Positions 26,932 through 35,766 of a stretch of 64,000 nucleotides of DNA are shown in pieces (the first letter of the stretch is position 1; every line of letters starts with the position of its first letter). Position numbers and translations under genes: made by a program. The DNA is from Xanthobacter autotrophicus (GTDB lineage Bacteria > Pseudomonadota > Alphaproteobacteria > Rhizobiales > Xanthobacteraceae): assembly GCF_005871085.1 (NCBI RefSeq), contig NZ_VAUP01000002.1, positions 124,001-188,000 of the forward strand. Reading direction: 5' to 3'. The notes below the pieces were generated by a model. It ran no database searches and was not told the origin of the DNA. It saw only the letters and a program-made list of their open reading frames with translations.

Positions 26932-27906
26932 ATGGTCCATGCGGTTCGGGTGCATCAGACGGGCGGTCCCGAGGTGCTGGCCTATGAGGCGGTCGAGGTG
27001 CCTCCCCCCGGGCGCGGCGAGGTGCAGATTCGCCAGACCGCCATCGGCCTCAACTTCATCGACGTCTATTTCCGCACCGGCCTCTACAAGGCGGCGAGCC
27101 TGCCCTTCATCCCCGGCAACGAGGGCGCCGGCGTGGTGGAGGCCGTGGGGCCGGACGTGAACGACTTCCACCCCGGCGACCGGGTGGCCTATGCCATGGC
27201 CATCGGCGCCTATGCCGAGGTGCGCAACGTGCCTGCCGCGGTGCTGCTGCACCTGCCCGCCTCCATCGACGACCAGACCGCTGCCGCCATGATGCTGAAG
27301 GGCATGACGGCGCAGTATCTCGTGCGCCGCACCCATCACATCAAGCCGGGCGACGTGATTCTGGTGCAGGCGGCAGCCGGTGGCGTGGGGCTCATCCTGT
27401 GCCAGTGGGCCAAGCACCTGGGCGCCACCGTCATCGGCACCGTGGGCTCCAAGGACAAGGCCGAGCTGGCCCTCTCCCACGGCTGCGACGAGGTGATTCT
27501 CTACCGGGACGAGGATTTCGTGCACCGTGTGAAGGAGATCACCGCCGGCAAGCTGTGCGACGTGGTCTATGACGGGGTGGGACAGGCGACCTATCCCGCC
27601 TCCCTCGACTGCCTGAAGCCGCTGGGCCTGTGGGTGAGCTTCGGCAACGCCTCCGGCGCCATCAAGAATTTCGACCTGTTGGCGCTCTCGCAGAGGGGTT
27701 CGCTGTTCGCCACCCGCCCGACCCTCGCCACCTTCGTGGCCAAGCGCCATGACCTGATCGCCACCGCCAACGACCTGTTCGAGGCGGTGCTGACCGGCGC
27801 GGTGAAGATCCCGGTCCACCAGACCTATGCGCTGAAAGACGTGCAGAAGGCCCACAAGGACCTCGAATCGCGCAAGACCACGGGGTCCACCCTGCTGCTG
27901 CCGTAG
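26932..27906 (+). CDS. NADPH:quinone reductase (zinc-free MDR family)
   Basis: The product of 324 residues begins MVHAVRVHQTGGPEVLAYEA. The quinone-reductase block GLNFIDVYFRTGLYK is followed by the GNEGAGVVEAVGPDV substrate-side motif and the nucleotide-binding motif AAAGGVGLILCQWAKHLGA. The zinc ligands of alcohol dehydrogenases are absent, so it belongs to the QOR branch that reduces quinones by one electron or acts on enones. It is preceded by 68 bases, so it may be read with the TerC-SDR pair. It converges with the next gene 10 bases apart. Confidence 0.9.
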   Translation: MVHAVRVHQTGGPEVLAYEAVEVPPPGRGEVQIRQTAIGLNFIDVYFRTGLYKAASLPFIPGNEGAGVVEAVGPDVNDFHPGDRVAYAMAIGAYAEVRNVPAAVLLHLPASIDDQTAAAMMLKGMTAQYLVRRTHHIKPGDVILVQAAAGGVGLILCQWAKHLGATVIGTVGSKDKAELALSHGCDEVILYRDEDFVHRVKEITAGKLCDVVYDGVGQATYPASLDCLKPLGLWVSFGNASGAIKNFDLLALSQRGSLFATRPTLATFVAKRHDLIATANDLFEAVLTGAVKIPVHQTYALKDVQKAHKDLESRKTTGSTLLLP

Positions 27907-27916
27907 GCCGCCGCCT

Positions 27917-28795
27917 CTATCGCGGCGCCGTCGCATCCATCAGATGGCGCGCGGCATAGAGTTCCGGATAGAGCCGGTTGCGGAACTGGCTCGCCGCCGG
28001 CTCCGTACCCGCCAGCAGCCGGTCGATAGCGCCGGCCTGCTCGGTCTCGGCCCAGGGACGGCGGGGCGTGGGCCGGTCGTCGAGCCAGAATTCGTTCCAA
28101 TCGAACGTGGTCTCGATCAGCTCCCGCGCGAAGGCGGCGCCTTCCGCCAGCGCGCCTTGAAGCACCACGTCGATATAGGACTGGACCAACGGGAAGGCCG
28201 CGTCGGGCGGGACGCCGTTGCCCGGCGCGCCCGCCTCCCCACTCAGGTCGACGCCCATCTCCACGCCTTTGGGCACATAGATCCACACGCGGCCCGATCG
28301 CGGCAGGCCCTGCCAGCCCACCGCCTCCAGAAGAGCCGGCTCCACCTCGACCCGCCGGTAGCCGCCCTCGCGCCGGTCAAAGGCGGCCATCTCCTCGGCG
28401 TCGCGCACGGGGAAGACCACGCCGTTGATGGAAGACGGCACCTCCCCCTCGCGCGGGCGGCGCAGCCCCAGTGCGGTGAAGCCGGCCCCGGACCGCGCCC
28501 CGCCACGGGCGACGAAGCCCCGCACCAGGCCGAACCGCGCCGACACCCGCGCCGGAACCGCCACGACCCGTCGTCGCGACGTGGAGGTCCGCGATGGCTC
28601 GCTGATGAGCGTGCCGTAGCCGAACAGGAAGTCGGACGGCTGGTCGGCCAGCCCCTCACCCCAGAAATCGCGCGCCGCCGCCGGACCGGTCGCCACGGCA
28701 AGACCCGCGAGTCCGAGCAGCACATCCCGCCGGGACGGCGATCGACGCCCGCGACGAACTTCCCCACCGTGCGCGCCGTCCGATCGTCCTGCCAT
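27917..28795 (-). CDS. Gamma-glutamylcyclotransferase-like protein with a Tat-type signal
   Basis: About 292 residues if the ATG at 28795 is used (an ATG at 28837 is in frame). The N-terminus has a twin-arginine pattern, SPSRRDVLLGLAGLAVATG, ending in AAA, so export of a folded protein is likely. The rest shows a gamma-glutamylcyclotransferase-like fold: FLFGYGTLISEPSRTS provides the Tyr-Gly-x-Leu substrate loop and AAFDRREGGYRRVEVE the conserved acidic residue. Known family members act on glutathione or gamma-glutamyl amines in the cytoplasm, so an exported one is notable. The substrate is unknown. Confidence 0.7.
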   Translation of the reverse strand: MAGRSDGAHGGEVRRGRRSPSRRDVLLGLAGLAVATGPAAARDFWGEGLADQPSDFLFGYGTLISEPSRTSTSRRRVVAVPARVSARFGLVRGFVARGGARSGAGFTALGLRRPREGEVPSSINGVVFPVRDAEEMAAFDRREGGYRRVEVEPALLEAVGWQGLPRSGRVWIYVPKGVEMGVDLSGEAGAPGNGVPPDAAFPLVQSYIDVVLQGALAEGAAFARELIETTFDWNEFWLDDRPTPRRPWAETEQAGAIDRLLAGTEPAASQFRNRLYPELYAARHLMDATAPR

Positions 28796-28893
28796 GAAGT
28801 CGTGTTGCACCGGCACGCCACCTATGCTGCATTGCATTCAACAGGTTGGCGGCCCAGGCACGAAGCCGTGCCGCCGGATCCATGGGGGGACAG

Positions 28894-29934
28894 ATGAAGC
28901 TGCCACGCCAATTCTTCAAGCCGCTGGCCATCGGCGCGCCCGCACCTTACCGCGAGCTGCCGGTGCAGCTTGAGCGTATGATTCATTTCGTTCCGCCGCA
29001 TCTGGAGAAGATGCGCAACAAGGTGCCGGACATCGCCAAGCAGGTGGATGTGGTGCTCGGCAACCTTGAGGACGCCATCCCCTCCGACGCCAAGGAAGCC
29101 GCCCGCCGGGGTTTCATCGAGATGGCCAAGGCCACCGATTTCGGCTCCACCGGCCTGTGGACCCGCATTAATTGTCTCAACAGCCCCTGGGTGCTGGACG
29201 ACATCGTGGAGATCGTCAGCGAGATCGGCGGCAAGCTGGACGTGATCATGCTGCCCAAGGTGGAGGGCGCCTGGGACGTGCACTATCTCGACCAGTTGCT
29301 CGCTCAGCTGGAAGCCAAGCACGCCATCGGCAAGCCGATCCTCATCCACGCCATCCTGGAGACCGCCGAAGGCGTCAAGAACGTGGAGGAAATCGCCAGC
29401 GCCTCTCCCCGCATGCACGGCATGAGTCTCGGACCGGCGGACCTTGCCGCCTCCCGCGCCATGAAGACCACCCGCGTCGGCGGCGGCCATCCGGACTACA
29501 AGGTGCTTGCGGACGCCGACGGCGACACGCCGCGCGCCGGCTACCAGCAGGACCTGTGGCACTACACCGTCGGCAAGATGGTGGACGCCTGCGCCGCCAA
29601 CGGCATCAAGCCTTTCTATGGCCCGTTCGGCGACTTCTCCGACCTCGCGGCCTGCGAGAGCCAGTTCCGCAACGCCTTCCTGCAGGGCTGCGTCGGCGCC
29701 TGGTCGCTGCACCCCACCCAGATCGACATCGCCAAGCGCGTGTTCTCGCCGGATCCGGGTGAGGTGGCCTTCGCCCTCAAGATCCTGGAAGCCATGCCCG
29801 ACGGCGCCGGCGCGGTGATGATCGACGGCAAGATGCAGGACGACGCAACCTGGAAGCAGGCTAAGGTGATCGTCGACCTTGCCCGTATTGTCGCAGCCAA
29901 GGATCCGGAAATGGGCAAAGCCTACGGACTGTGA
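28894..29934 (+). CDS. mcl: L-malyl-CoA/beta-methylmalyl-CoA lyase (HpcH/HpaI, CitE-like)
   Basis: A 346-residue CoA-ester lyase starting [20 protein letters not shown], with a perfect GGGGGA ribosome site 6 bases upstream. The magnesium and CoA pocket motifs are [20 protein letters not shown] near residue 55, [20 protein letters not shown] and [15 protein letters not shown], which match the Mcl1 group rather than citrate lyase. It cleaves or forms malyl-CoA and beta-methylmalyl-CoA, feeding glyoxylate and acetyl-CoA or propionyl-CoA in the ethylmalonyl-CoA pathway or serine cycle. Neither pathway's other genes are in the window. Confidence 0.88.
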   Translation: MKLPRQFFKPLAIGAPAPYRELPVQLERMIHFVPPHLEKMRNKVPDIAKQVDVVLGNLEDAIPSDAKEAARRGFIEMAKATDFGSTGLWTRINCLNSPWVLDDIVEIVSEIGGKLDVIMLPKVEGAWDVHYLDQLLAQLEAKHAIGKPILIHAILETAEGVKNVEEIASASPRMHGMSLGPADLAASRAMKTTRVGGGHPDYKVLADADGDTPRAGYQQDLWHYTVGKMVDACAANGIKPFYGPFGDFSDLAACESQFRNAFLQGCVGAWSLHPTQIDIAKRVFSPDPGEVAFALKILEAMPDGAGAVMIDGKMQDDATWKQAKVIVDLARIVAAKDPEMGKAYGL

Positions 29935-30007
29935 CAGAATTGATTAACCTTGCAGTACATTGCCGTTACGGAAGGTCAATCGCGACGGCACAGTGAAGAG
30001 GCGGGAC

Positions 30008-30541
30008 ATGGGCAGTCACGACAAAGCGCGCGCGAAACCCGCCACCGGCGCGCCTGCGCCGGATGGCAACAGCATCGCGTCGGCATCCGAGTCCAAGGCC
30101 GGCGCTGCGGTGCTTGAGTCCAAGAGCGGAACGAGCGAGAGCAAAGGCGTGGCTGCGGTGCCTGAAGGTGCAGCAGCTGGGCCGCTTTCCGGCGTCGCGA
30201 CAGATTTCCGCTCCCCCATGCGAGAGGGCAAGTTCCGGATCGGAGAGGTTGTGAGGCACAAGCACTTCCCGTTCCGCGGCGTCGTTTTCGATGTGGACCC
30301 GGTGTTCGACAACACCGAGGAATGGTGGCTCTCCATCCCCGAGGAGATCCGCCCCCACAAGGACCAGCCCTTCTACCACCTGCTCGCCGAGAATGCGGAC
30401 AGCGAATATGTTGCCTATGTCTCCGAGCAGAACCTGGAACGGGACTTCTCCGAGGAGCCGGTGCGCCATCCCAAGGTGAACGAGGCCCTGACCGACGACG
30501 GTGCCGGCGGCTGGCGGGTGCGGCGCGACCTCATCAACTGA
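30008..30541 (+). CDS. hspQ: HspQ-like hemimethylated-DNA-binding/heat-shock protein
   Basis: The product of 177 residues has an Ala/Ser/Lys-rich, likely disordered first 70 residues, then the HspQ domain: KFRIGEVVRHKHFPFRGVVF, VDPVFDNTEEWWLSIPEEIR and YHLLAENADSEYVAYVSEQN. E. coli HspQ binds hemimethylated oriC DNA and acts as an adaptor for Lon, but the alphaproteobacterial role is not known. The N-terminal extension is absent in E. coli. It follows the malyl-CoA lyase after 73 bases and ends in an intrinsic terminator at 30586. Confidence 0.85.
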   Translation: MGSHDKARAKPATGAPAPDGNSIASASESKAGAAVLESKSGTSESKGVAAVPEGAAAGPLSGVATDFRSPMREGKFRIGEVVRHKHFPFRGVVFDVDPVFDNTEEWWLSIPEEIRPHKDQPFYHLLAENADSEYVAYVSEQNLERDFSEEPVRHPKVNEALTDDGAGGWRVRRDLIN

Positions 30542-30585
30542 AATCGGATCCGCGAAAGGGACAGGCCACGCGGGCTGCGGACATG

Positions 30586-30622
30586 AAAAAGGGCCGGCAT
30601 CTTCATGCCGGCCCTTTTTATT
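30586..30622 (+). terminator. Intrinsic terminator after hspQ
   Basis: A 13-base-pair stem (AAAGGGCCGGCAT and its complement) closes a CTTC tetraloop and is followed by a short T-run. The stem is symmetric in A and T ends, so it may also serve the ialB gene on the other strand. Confidence 0.85.
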
Positions 30623-30667
30623 GAACGCTGGCAGGGCGGCGCGCCGCCCTGAATTACTGCCTCAGGA

Positions 30668-31477
30668 TCACTGGGCGCCCTGCGCCTTGGCGCGCTCGAG
30701 CTCCTGACCCTTCTTCAGGAGAGCGGCCTTGCCCTGCTCTTCCTGCTGCTGGGCTGCGGCGCGCGCTTCTTCCATGCGCTTGCGCTCCTGCTCCATGGCC
30801 ACCTTGGCGTCCATGCCGGGGCCGTCATAGGCCTTGCCGAAATCGGCATTGGAGATGGGCAGGCTGAGGGTGCGGCCAGTACCGTTCACCATCTGCAGGT
30901 ACACGGCATTGGCCTTGCGGAACTTGGCGATGAAGCTGCCGTCGACTTCGAGGTCGCCGATGCAGGTGGCGCCGCCGCCCTGGATGGGCTGGCACAGCAC
31001 GAAGGGGATGTTCACCGGGTCCTTGTCGAGGGTGATGCGCAGGCCGGGCTGGAGGCGCATGCCGAGGGGCACGGAAATGTTGATGCGCTTCTTAGGCTCA
31101 TCCTGCATCTCGACGATGTCGACCTTGGCGATGGCCTGATTCTCGACGCCCAGCACCTGGGTGAGCACGCACACCTGCTTCTTCCGCTCCGGGATCTCCT
31201 GGCAGATCTTCTGCCACGGGGAGGCGGAGAACTTCACGTCGGCTTCGCCCTGGGGCTGGCCGGGGCCAGCCTGGCCCTGCTGGGGCGCGGCAACAGGCGC
31301 CTGGGCGGCCGGAGCGGCGGGCTTGGCCGCGGGAGCGGCGGGCTTGGCCGCAGGCTTGGCCGCAGGCGCGGGCTGAGCTGGCGGGGTCTGGGAAAAGGCC
31401 GGGCCGGCGAACGCCACAGCGAGCAGCGTGGCGGCAACCCCGGCCGTGAGCCGCGCGTTGAATTTGGTCATGGTCAT
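30668..31477 (-). CDS. Invasion-associated locus B (IalB) family protein
   Basis: The real gene starts at the ATG at 31477, giving 269 residues; a longer overlapping frame is non-coding. A Sec signal peptide (TAGVAATLLAVAFAGPAFSQ) is followed by a linker rich in Ala, Pro and Lys, then the IalB domain with the Cys-containing KICQEIPERKKQVCVLTQVL and PFVLCQPIQGGGATCIGDL, and a charged C-terminal helix rich in Gln and Glu. The founding member from Bartonella supports erythrocyte invasion, but free-living alphaproteobacteria encode several, with unknown function. Four cysteines suggest two disulfides. Confidence 0.85.
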   Translation of the reverse strand: MTMTKFNARLTAGVAATLLAVAFAGPAFSQTPPAQPAPAAKPAAKPAAPAAKPAAPAAQAPVAAPQQGQAGPGQPQGEADVKFSASPWQKICQEIPERKKQVCVLTQVLGVENQAIAKVDIVEMQDEPKKRINISVPLGMRLQPGLRITLDKDPVNIPFVLCQPIQGGGATCIGDLEVDGSFIAKFRKANAVYLQMVNGTGRTLSLPISNADFGKAYDGPGMDAKVAMEQERKRMEEARAAAQQQEEQGKAALLKKGQELERAKAQGAQ

Positions 31478-31840
31478 CGTGGCCTTTCTTGTGGTCTGAG
31501 CCGCCGGGGCTCCGGCCGCGCATGCGCTAGGGCCGGGGCGCCGCACCCCCCTCTCTCGGACCCCGGCTCTCTCAAGCCCAATTGAGGCGAGAAGGTGACG
31601 GGCCGCAGCCGCACGGGGAACATGCGCGCCCGCACCCATTCCTAGCGTCGGGACAGCGTGTGCTACCTTGCCGAGGAATAAGGCCAACACACGGCCGAAA
31701 GGCTGGCTTGAACAGTCAAATGTGCCGCGGCGGTACCACGAGAAGACTGGTTCGATCCATACGATTCGTGAACGGGCCGGCGTGCATGTTGGCGGTGCAG
31801 CCAGCAGCGGCAAGCTGGGGCGGCAAGCTGGGAATACGTC
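31478..31840. other. Divergent intergenic region between ialB and the YejA-like gene
   Basis: A 363-base gap between divergent starts. It should contain both promoters. Apart from a short GC-rich inverted repeat near 31497-31545 I see no RNA gene, riboswitch or conserved box. Confidence 0.45.
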
Positions 31841-33694
31841 ATGAGGAGCGGTTTGAGCCAGCGTTCGCGATGGCACCGGAGCGGTCCCGGGAGGGGGAGA
31901 GGGGCCAGAAGCTGGCTTCTCGCGCTCCTGCTTCTGGCTGCGCCTGCGCAGGTGTCCGCGCAGCCGCTGGACCGGGCGCCGGCCATCGCCATGCGCGGCC
32001 TGCCGGACCTGCCGGCGCACTTCGCCGCCCTGCCCTATGCCGACCCGAGCGCCCCCAAGGGCGGGCACCTGGACCTGTCGCTGCTCGGCACCTTCGACAG
32101 CCTCAACCCCTTTATCGTCAAGGGTTCCGCTCCGCTCTTTATGCGCAACAACGTGATCGAGAGCCTGATGGCGCGCTCCCTCGACGAGCCGTTCACGCTC
32201 TACCCGCTGCTGGCACAGAGCGTGACCACCGATGCCGAGCGCAGCTTTGTCGCCTTCGCCCTCGATCCCGCCGCCCGCTTCTCCGACGGCAGCCCCGTCA
32301 CCGCCGAAGACGTGCTGTTCTCGTTCGCCCTCATGCGCGACATGGGCCGGCCAAACCACCGGCTTTATTACGGAAAAATCTCCAAGGCCGAAGCGCCGGA
32401 TGCCCACACGGTCCGCTTCGCCTTCACCGAGCCCGACCCGGAACTGCCGCTGATCATGGGCCTCATGCCGGTGTTCAAACAGGCCAGCATCGACCGCGAC
32501 CACTTCGAGGAGACCACGCTCACGCCCCTTACCGGCTCCGGTCCGTACCGGGTCGGGGCGGTGGATGCGGGTGCGTCGGTGACGCTGGAGCGCAACCCGG
32601 ACTATTGGGGACGCACCCTGGCGTTCAACCGAGGTCTCTATAACTTCGACAGGATCCGCTACTTCTACTTCAGGGACGCCAACACCGAGTTCGAGGCCTT
32701 CAAGAAGGGGCTCATCGACGCCCGGTTCGAGTCCGACCCCGGCCGCTGGGAGACCGGCTACGACTTTCCCGCCGCGCGCTCGGGGGAGGTGGTCAAGGAG
32801 CTGATACCCACTGGAACGCCAAAGCCTTACTCGGCCTTCGTGTTCAATACGCGCCGCCCGCTGTTCGCCGATCGCCGCGTCCGCCACGCCCTCATCGAGC
32901 TGTTCGATTTCGAGTGGCTGGACACGAATTTCTACCACGGCCTCTACCGGCGGACGGCGAGCTATTTCGAAGGTTCGGTGCTTTCAAGTTCGGGAATGCC
33001 GGCCGACGCCCGCGAGCGGGCCCTGCTCGACCCCTTTCCCGATGCCGTGGTGCCGGATGTGCTGGCCGGCACCTTCCGTCCGCCGGTCTCCGACGGCTCC
33101 GGCCGCGACCGGGAGCGCTTGAAGGCCGCGCTCCAGCTTCTCGACAAGGCGGGGTGGATGCTGCGGCAGGGGGCGCTGGTGAACCGGGAGACCGGACGGC
33201 CCTTCGCCTTCGAGATCATGGTGACCACCCGCGAGATGGAGCGCCTCGCCCTCGCCTATCAGAGCCAGCTCAAGAGGGCGGGCATCGCCGCGCATGTGCG
33301 GTACGTGGATGCAGTTCAGTTCGATGCCCGGCGGGGCGCCTACGACTTCGACATGATGCCCTATGCCTGGGGCCAGTCGCTGTCCCCCGGTAATGAGCAG
33401 GCGTTCTATTTCGGCTCCGCAGCCGCCGACACGCCAGGCTCGCGCAATTATATGGGAGCGAAATCCCCCGCCATCGATGCCGCCATCGCCGCCTTGCTGG
33501 CGGCCCGCGACGAGGACGACTACGTCTCCGCCGCCCGCGCCCTCGACCGGGTGCTGGTGTCGGGCGCCTATGGGGTGCCGCTGTTCCACACGCCGGGCCA
33601 ATGGCTCGCCCGCTGGACCCGGATCGAACGCCCGCGGCGCGCCTCCCTCTACGGCACCCTGCCGGAGACCTGGTGGCGCGCGCCCGGCAAGTAA
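31841..33694 (+). CDS. Periplasmic oligopeptide-binding protein, YejA-like (SBP family 5)
   Basis: A 617-residue substrate-binding protein with a basic N-terminus and signal peptide (SWLLALLLLAAPAQVSAQ). The fold motifs of family 5 are visible: AALPYADPSAPKGGHLDLSL, VTAEDVLFSFALMRDMG, and SGPYRVGAVDAGASVTLERN. The PKGG and FDSLNPFIVKG segments fit the YejA group, which delivers peptides such as microcin C to the YejBEF importer. The permease and ATPase genes are not next to it, so it must work with a transporter encoded elsewhere. Confidence 0.88.
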   Translation: MRSGLSQRSRWHRSGPGRGRGARSWLLALLLLAAPAQVSAQPLDRAPAIAMRGLPDLPAHFAALPYADPSAPKGGHLDLSLLGTFDSLNPFIVKGSAPLFMRNNVIESLMARSLDEPFTLYPLLAQSVTTDAERSFVAFALDPAARFSDGSPVTAEDVLFSFALMRDMGRPNHRLYYGKISKAEAPDAHTVRFAFTEPDPELPLIMGLMPVFKQASIDRDHFEETTLTPLTGSGPYRVGAVDAGASVTLERNPDYWGRTLAFNRGLYNFDRIRYFYFRDANTEFEAFKKGLIDARFESDPGRWETGYDFPAARSGEVVKELIPTGTPKPYSAFVFNTRRPLFADRRVRHALIELFDFEWLDTNFYHGLYRRTASYFEGSVLSSSGMPADARERALLDPFPDAVVPDVLAGTFRPPVSDGSGRDRERLKAALQLLDKAGWMLRQGALVNRETGRPFAFEIMVTTREMERLALAYQSQLKRAGIAAHVRYVDAVQFDARRGAYDFDMMPYAWGQSLSPGNEQAFYFGSAAADTPGSRNYMGAKSPAIDAAIAALLAARDEDDYVSAARALDRVLVSGAYGVPLFHTPGQWLARWTRIERPRRASLYGTLPETWWRAPGK

Positions 33695-33710
33695 GCTCTG
33701 GCAAATAGGA

Positions 33711-34184
33711 TCAAGCCGGCCGCGCCCGCACGGCGGCGATGCCGAGGCCGATGAAAACGAGCAGCACCAGCCCCTGGGCCACCGCGAAGGCGGGGGCGCC
33801 CGGGGTCGGCGCCAGGGCATGGAGCGCCGGCACCTTGGCGAAGGCCTGGGCCACCGCCACGAACACCAGGAAATACAGGCTCGCCACCGCCGTGCCCGCA
33901 TAGATGCCATGCCAGCGCCCGCGCAGCCCGGCGCCATAGCGCGCGAAAATCGCCGGCAGGAGCACGAGGATGGCCACCGCCCCGACCACGTGGGACGGCA
34001 GGACCCCATTGAAGGGAAACAGGAAACCAGTCGCGCTGGTGAGGAAGGCGAGGGCGAGGAAGGTGGCCGCCGTGGTCGGCCGGTCGAGGCCGCGCAAGAG
34101 GCCCGCCACCACGGCGATGCCGGCGGCGATGGCGAACAGGCTGATGTAGGTATGGATGCCGGTCAAAGTCGTCGGGTCGAACAT
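33711..34184 (-). CDS. Four-helix membrane protein of unknown function
   Basis: A 157-residue protein starting MFDPTTLTGIHTYISLFAIA. Four hydrophobic segments are predicted, with the conserved-looking TSATGFLFPFNGVLPSHVVG between the second and third. It resembles short uncharacterised alphaproteobacterial membrane proteins, but I recognise no named family. It converges with the YejA-like gene 16 bases apart. Confidence 0.75.
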   Translation of the reverse strand: MFDPTTLTGIHTYISLFAIAAGIAVVAGLLRGLDRPTTAATFLALAFLTSATGFLFPFNGVLPSHVVGAVAILVLLPAIFARYGAGLRGRWHGIYAGTAVASLYFLVFVAVAQAFAKVPALHALAPTPGAPAFAVAQGLVLLVFIGLGIAAVRARPA

Positions 34185-34638
34185 GGCAGGCGCTCCCTGA
34201 AGGTATCGGAGCTTAGCAGTCCGCCGCGTACCCGTATTGCAGGATGGTCGCCGGCGGCGGCCCATCGCCCCAGCGTCCCGCCAGCAGAGCCTAAGTGTTT
34301 CCCCCGGGTACCGCATGGGCACATATCGGCCGTATTTTGCCGCCACGCTCTCCGATCCTTGCAGGCGGTACGCTTTGCAGGGACGCCATTGTTCGGATAA
34401 GACCTTTTTGGTTCGCCATTTCAGAAGCCGCCTTAGGGGCGGTCTTGCCGGAACGAGGGAGGAAGAAGGCTGCGGTCCGCGCACCATCGGTTTGAAACGG
34501 GTCGGTAGGGTTCGAGGGCCATCGCAGGGCGATCCCCTCTGAAAGCGCACCGTCCCGCGCGCGGTCGACAGGCCCAAAGAACTGGATCCTCGAGCCTCTG
34601 CCTCTTCCGGCGCAGACGGCTTGGCAGGAGGTAAATAT
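34185..34638. other. 454-base intergenic region upstream of the SH3 gene
   Basis: The gap between divergent genes holds no reading frame with family features. It contains a few short inverted repeats, including one around GGGTACCGC at 34305, but no U-run terminator. The length suggests a long 5' leader or a distant promoter for the SH3 gene; I see no riboswitch. Confidence 0.4.
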
Positions 34639-35583
34639 ATGGCTGGCCTTGGACGCGCCCAGCGCCGCTCCGGCGGTATGGAAGACACCTTCCGGGACTA
34701 TGGCCCGGAGGGCAGCTTCGACGTTCCCAATGATCGGCGGGATACGGCCCGCCCCCGTATCGGTTCCAGCTACCGTGGCCGCCCACCCCGCCGCAGGGCA
34801 AGCGACGGACTCCTGCTCTGGCGGGCCCTGGCCCTTTCCGCTTCCGTGCTCATCCTGGGCATGGGCGGCGTGGTCGCCTACCATTCCATGGCCCCCAACC
34901 CTCCGGCCGATGGCGCCGCCGCCCCGGCCGGCGCTCCCGCGGCCAGCTCCCTCACAGCCGCTGCTTCTTCCACCACGGCCAATACCGCGGCCGCCAACGG
35001 CCTGAAGGCCGCCAGCGAAACCCGCCCGTCCAAGGCCGCCACCGTCAAGACCATTGATCGCGGGCCGGACGGGGGGCACGCGCAGATTTCCAACAAGGTG
35101 GCCTCCATTCTCGGCGCGCCCGCGCCATCCACCACACCCGCGCAGCCGGGCCGTGCCGATGCGCTTCAGGTGTCATCCGCCAACCCCGCCCCAGGGGAGC
35201 TGGCCCCCACCGCCGCCGATTTCGCCCGCCCCGCCTTCCTCGAACCGGTCAACGGCGACGAGGCGGGCGACGAGGCCAGTCTGCCCGAGGGCGCCACCCA
35301 GACCGTATCCGATACCGCGCCGGCCACCGGCGCGCCCAAGGCCAAGCCGCGCGCCGCCACCGTGGCTTCGGCCGATGCCGCCAAAGCCGCCCCCGATGAC
35401 GACGGCCGCTCCGCCCGCATCCGCTCCGCTGTGACGCTCCGCTCCGGGCCCAAGCGTTCGGCCTCCGCCATCGGCACGCTGGACGAAGGCACCAAGGTGA
35501 CCCTCTATTCCTGCAAGTCCTGGTGCGAGGTCTCGGCCGGAGACAAGCGCGGCTTCGTCTACAAATCGGCGGTGGCGCAATAG
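34639..35583 (+). CDS. Single-pass membrane protein with C-terminal bacterial SH3 domain
   Basis: The ATG at 34639 has an ideal GGAGGT ribosome site and gives 314 residues. The first 60 residues are basic and Arg-rich (RGRPPRRRASDG), followed by one membrane helix (about 62-82, WRALALSASVLILGMGGVVA), a long Ala/Pro/Thr-rich extracytoplasmic linker, and an SH3b domain (about 250-314, AVTLRSGPKRSASAIGTL to CKSWCEVSAGDKRGFVYKSA) typical of peptidoglycan-binding modules. Topology puts the SH3 domain in the periplasm. It probably helps anchor or sense the cell wall. Confidence 0.8.
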   Translation: MAGLGRAQRRSGGMEDTFRDYGPEGSFDVPNDRRDTARPRIGSSYRGRPPRRRASDGLLLWRALALSASVLILGMGGVVAYHSMAPNPPADGAAAPAGAPAASSLTAAASSTTANTAAANGLKAASETRPSKAATVKTIDRGPDGGHAQISNKVASILGAPAPSTTPAQPGRADALQVSSANPAPGELAPTAADFARPAFLEPVNGDEAGDEASLPEGATQTVSDTAPATGAPKAKPRAATVASADAAKAAPDDDGRSARIRSAVTLRSGPKRSASAIGTLDEGTKVTLYSCKSWCEVSAGDKRGFVYKSAVAQ

Positions 35584-35766
35584 GGTGATGCCGGTGGGGC
35601 GTCATCCGCCGGGGGCGCTCGCGGGCGGCGGCGTATGACCGCCATGACGCCACCGGCGCCAGACCTCAGAAGCCAGATAGGGACGGCCGACCGCTTCAGC
35701 GATCGGCGCGCGCTCTAGCCCGCGGCTCCGGTTCCGGGTAGCGTCGCGGGAAACCGGACGGACCAT

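Noticed and set aside
30668-32938. A 756-residue form of the IalB protein
   Set aside because: The upstream part overlaps the intergenic region and the antisense of the YejA-like gene; the signal peptide at 31477 defines the true start.
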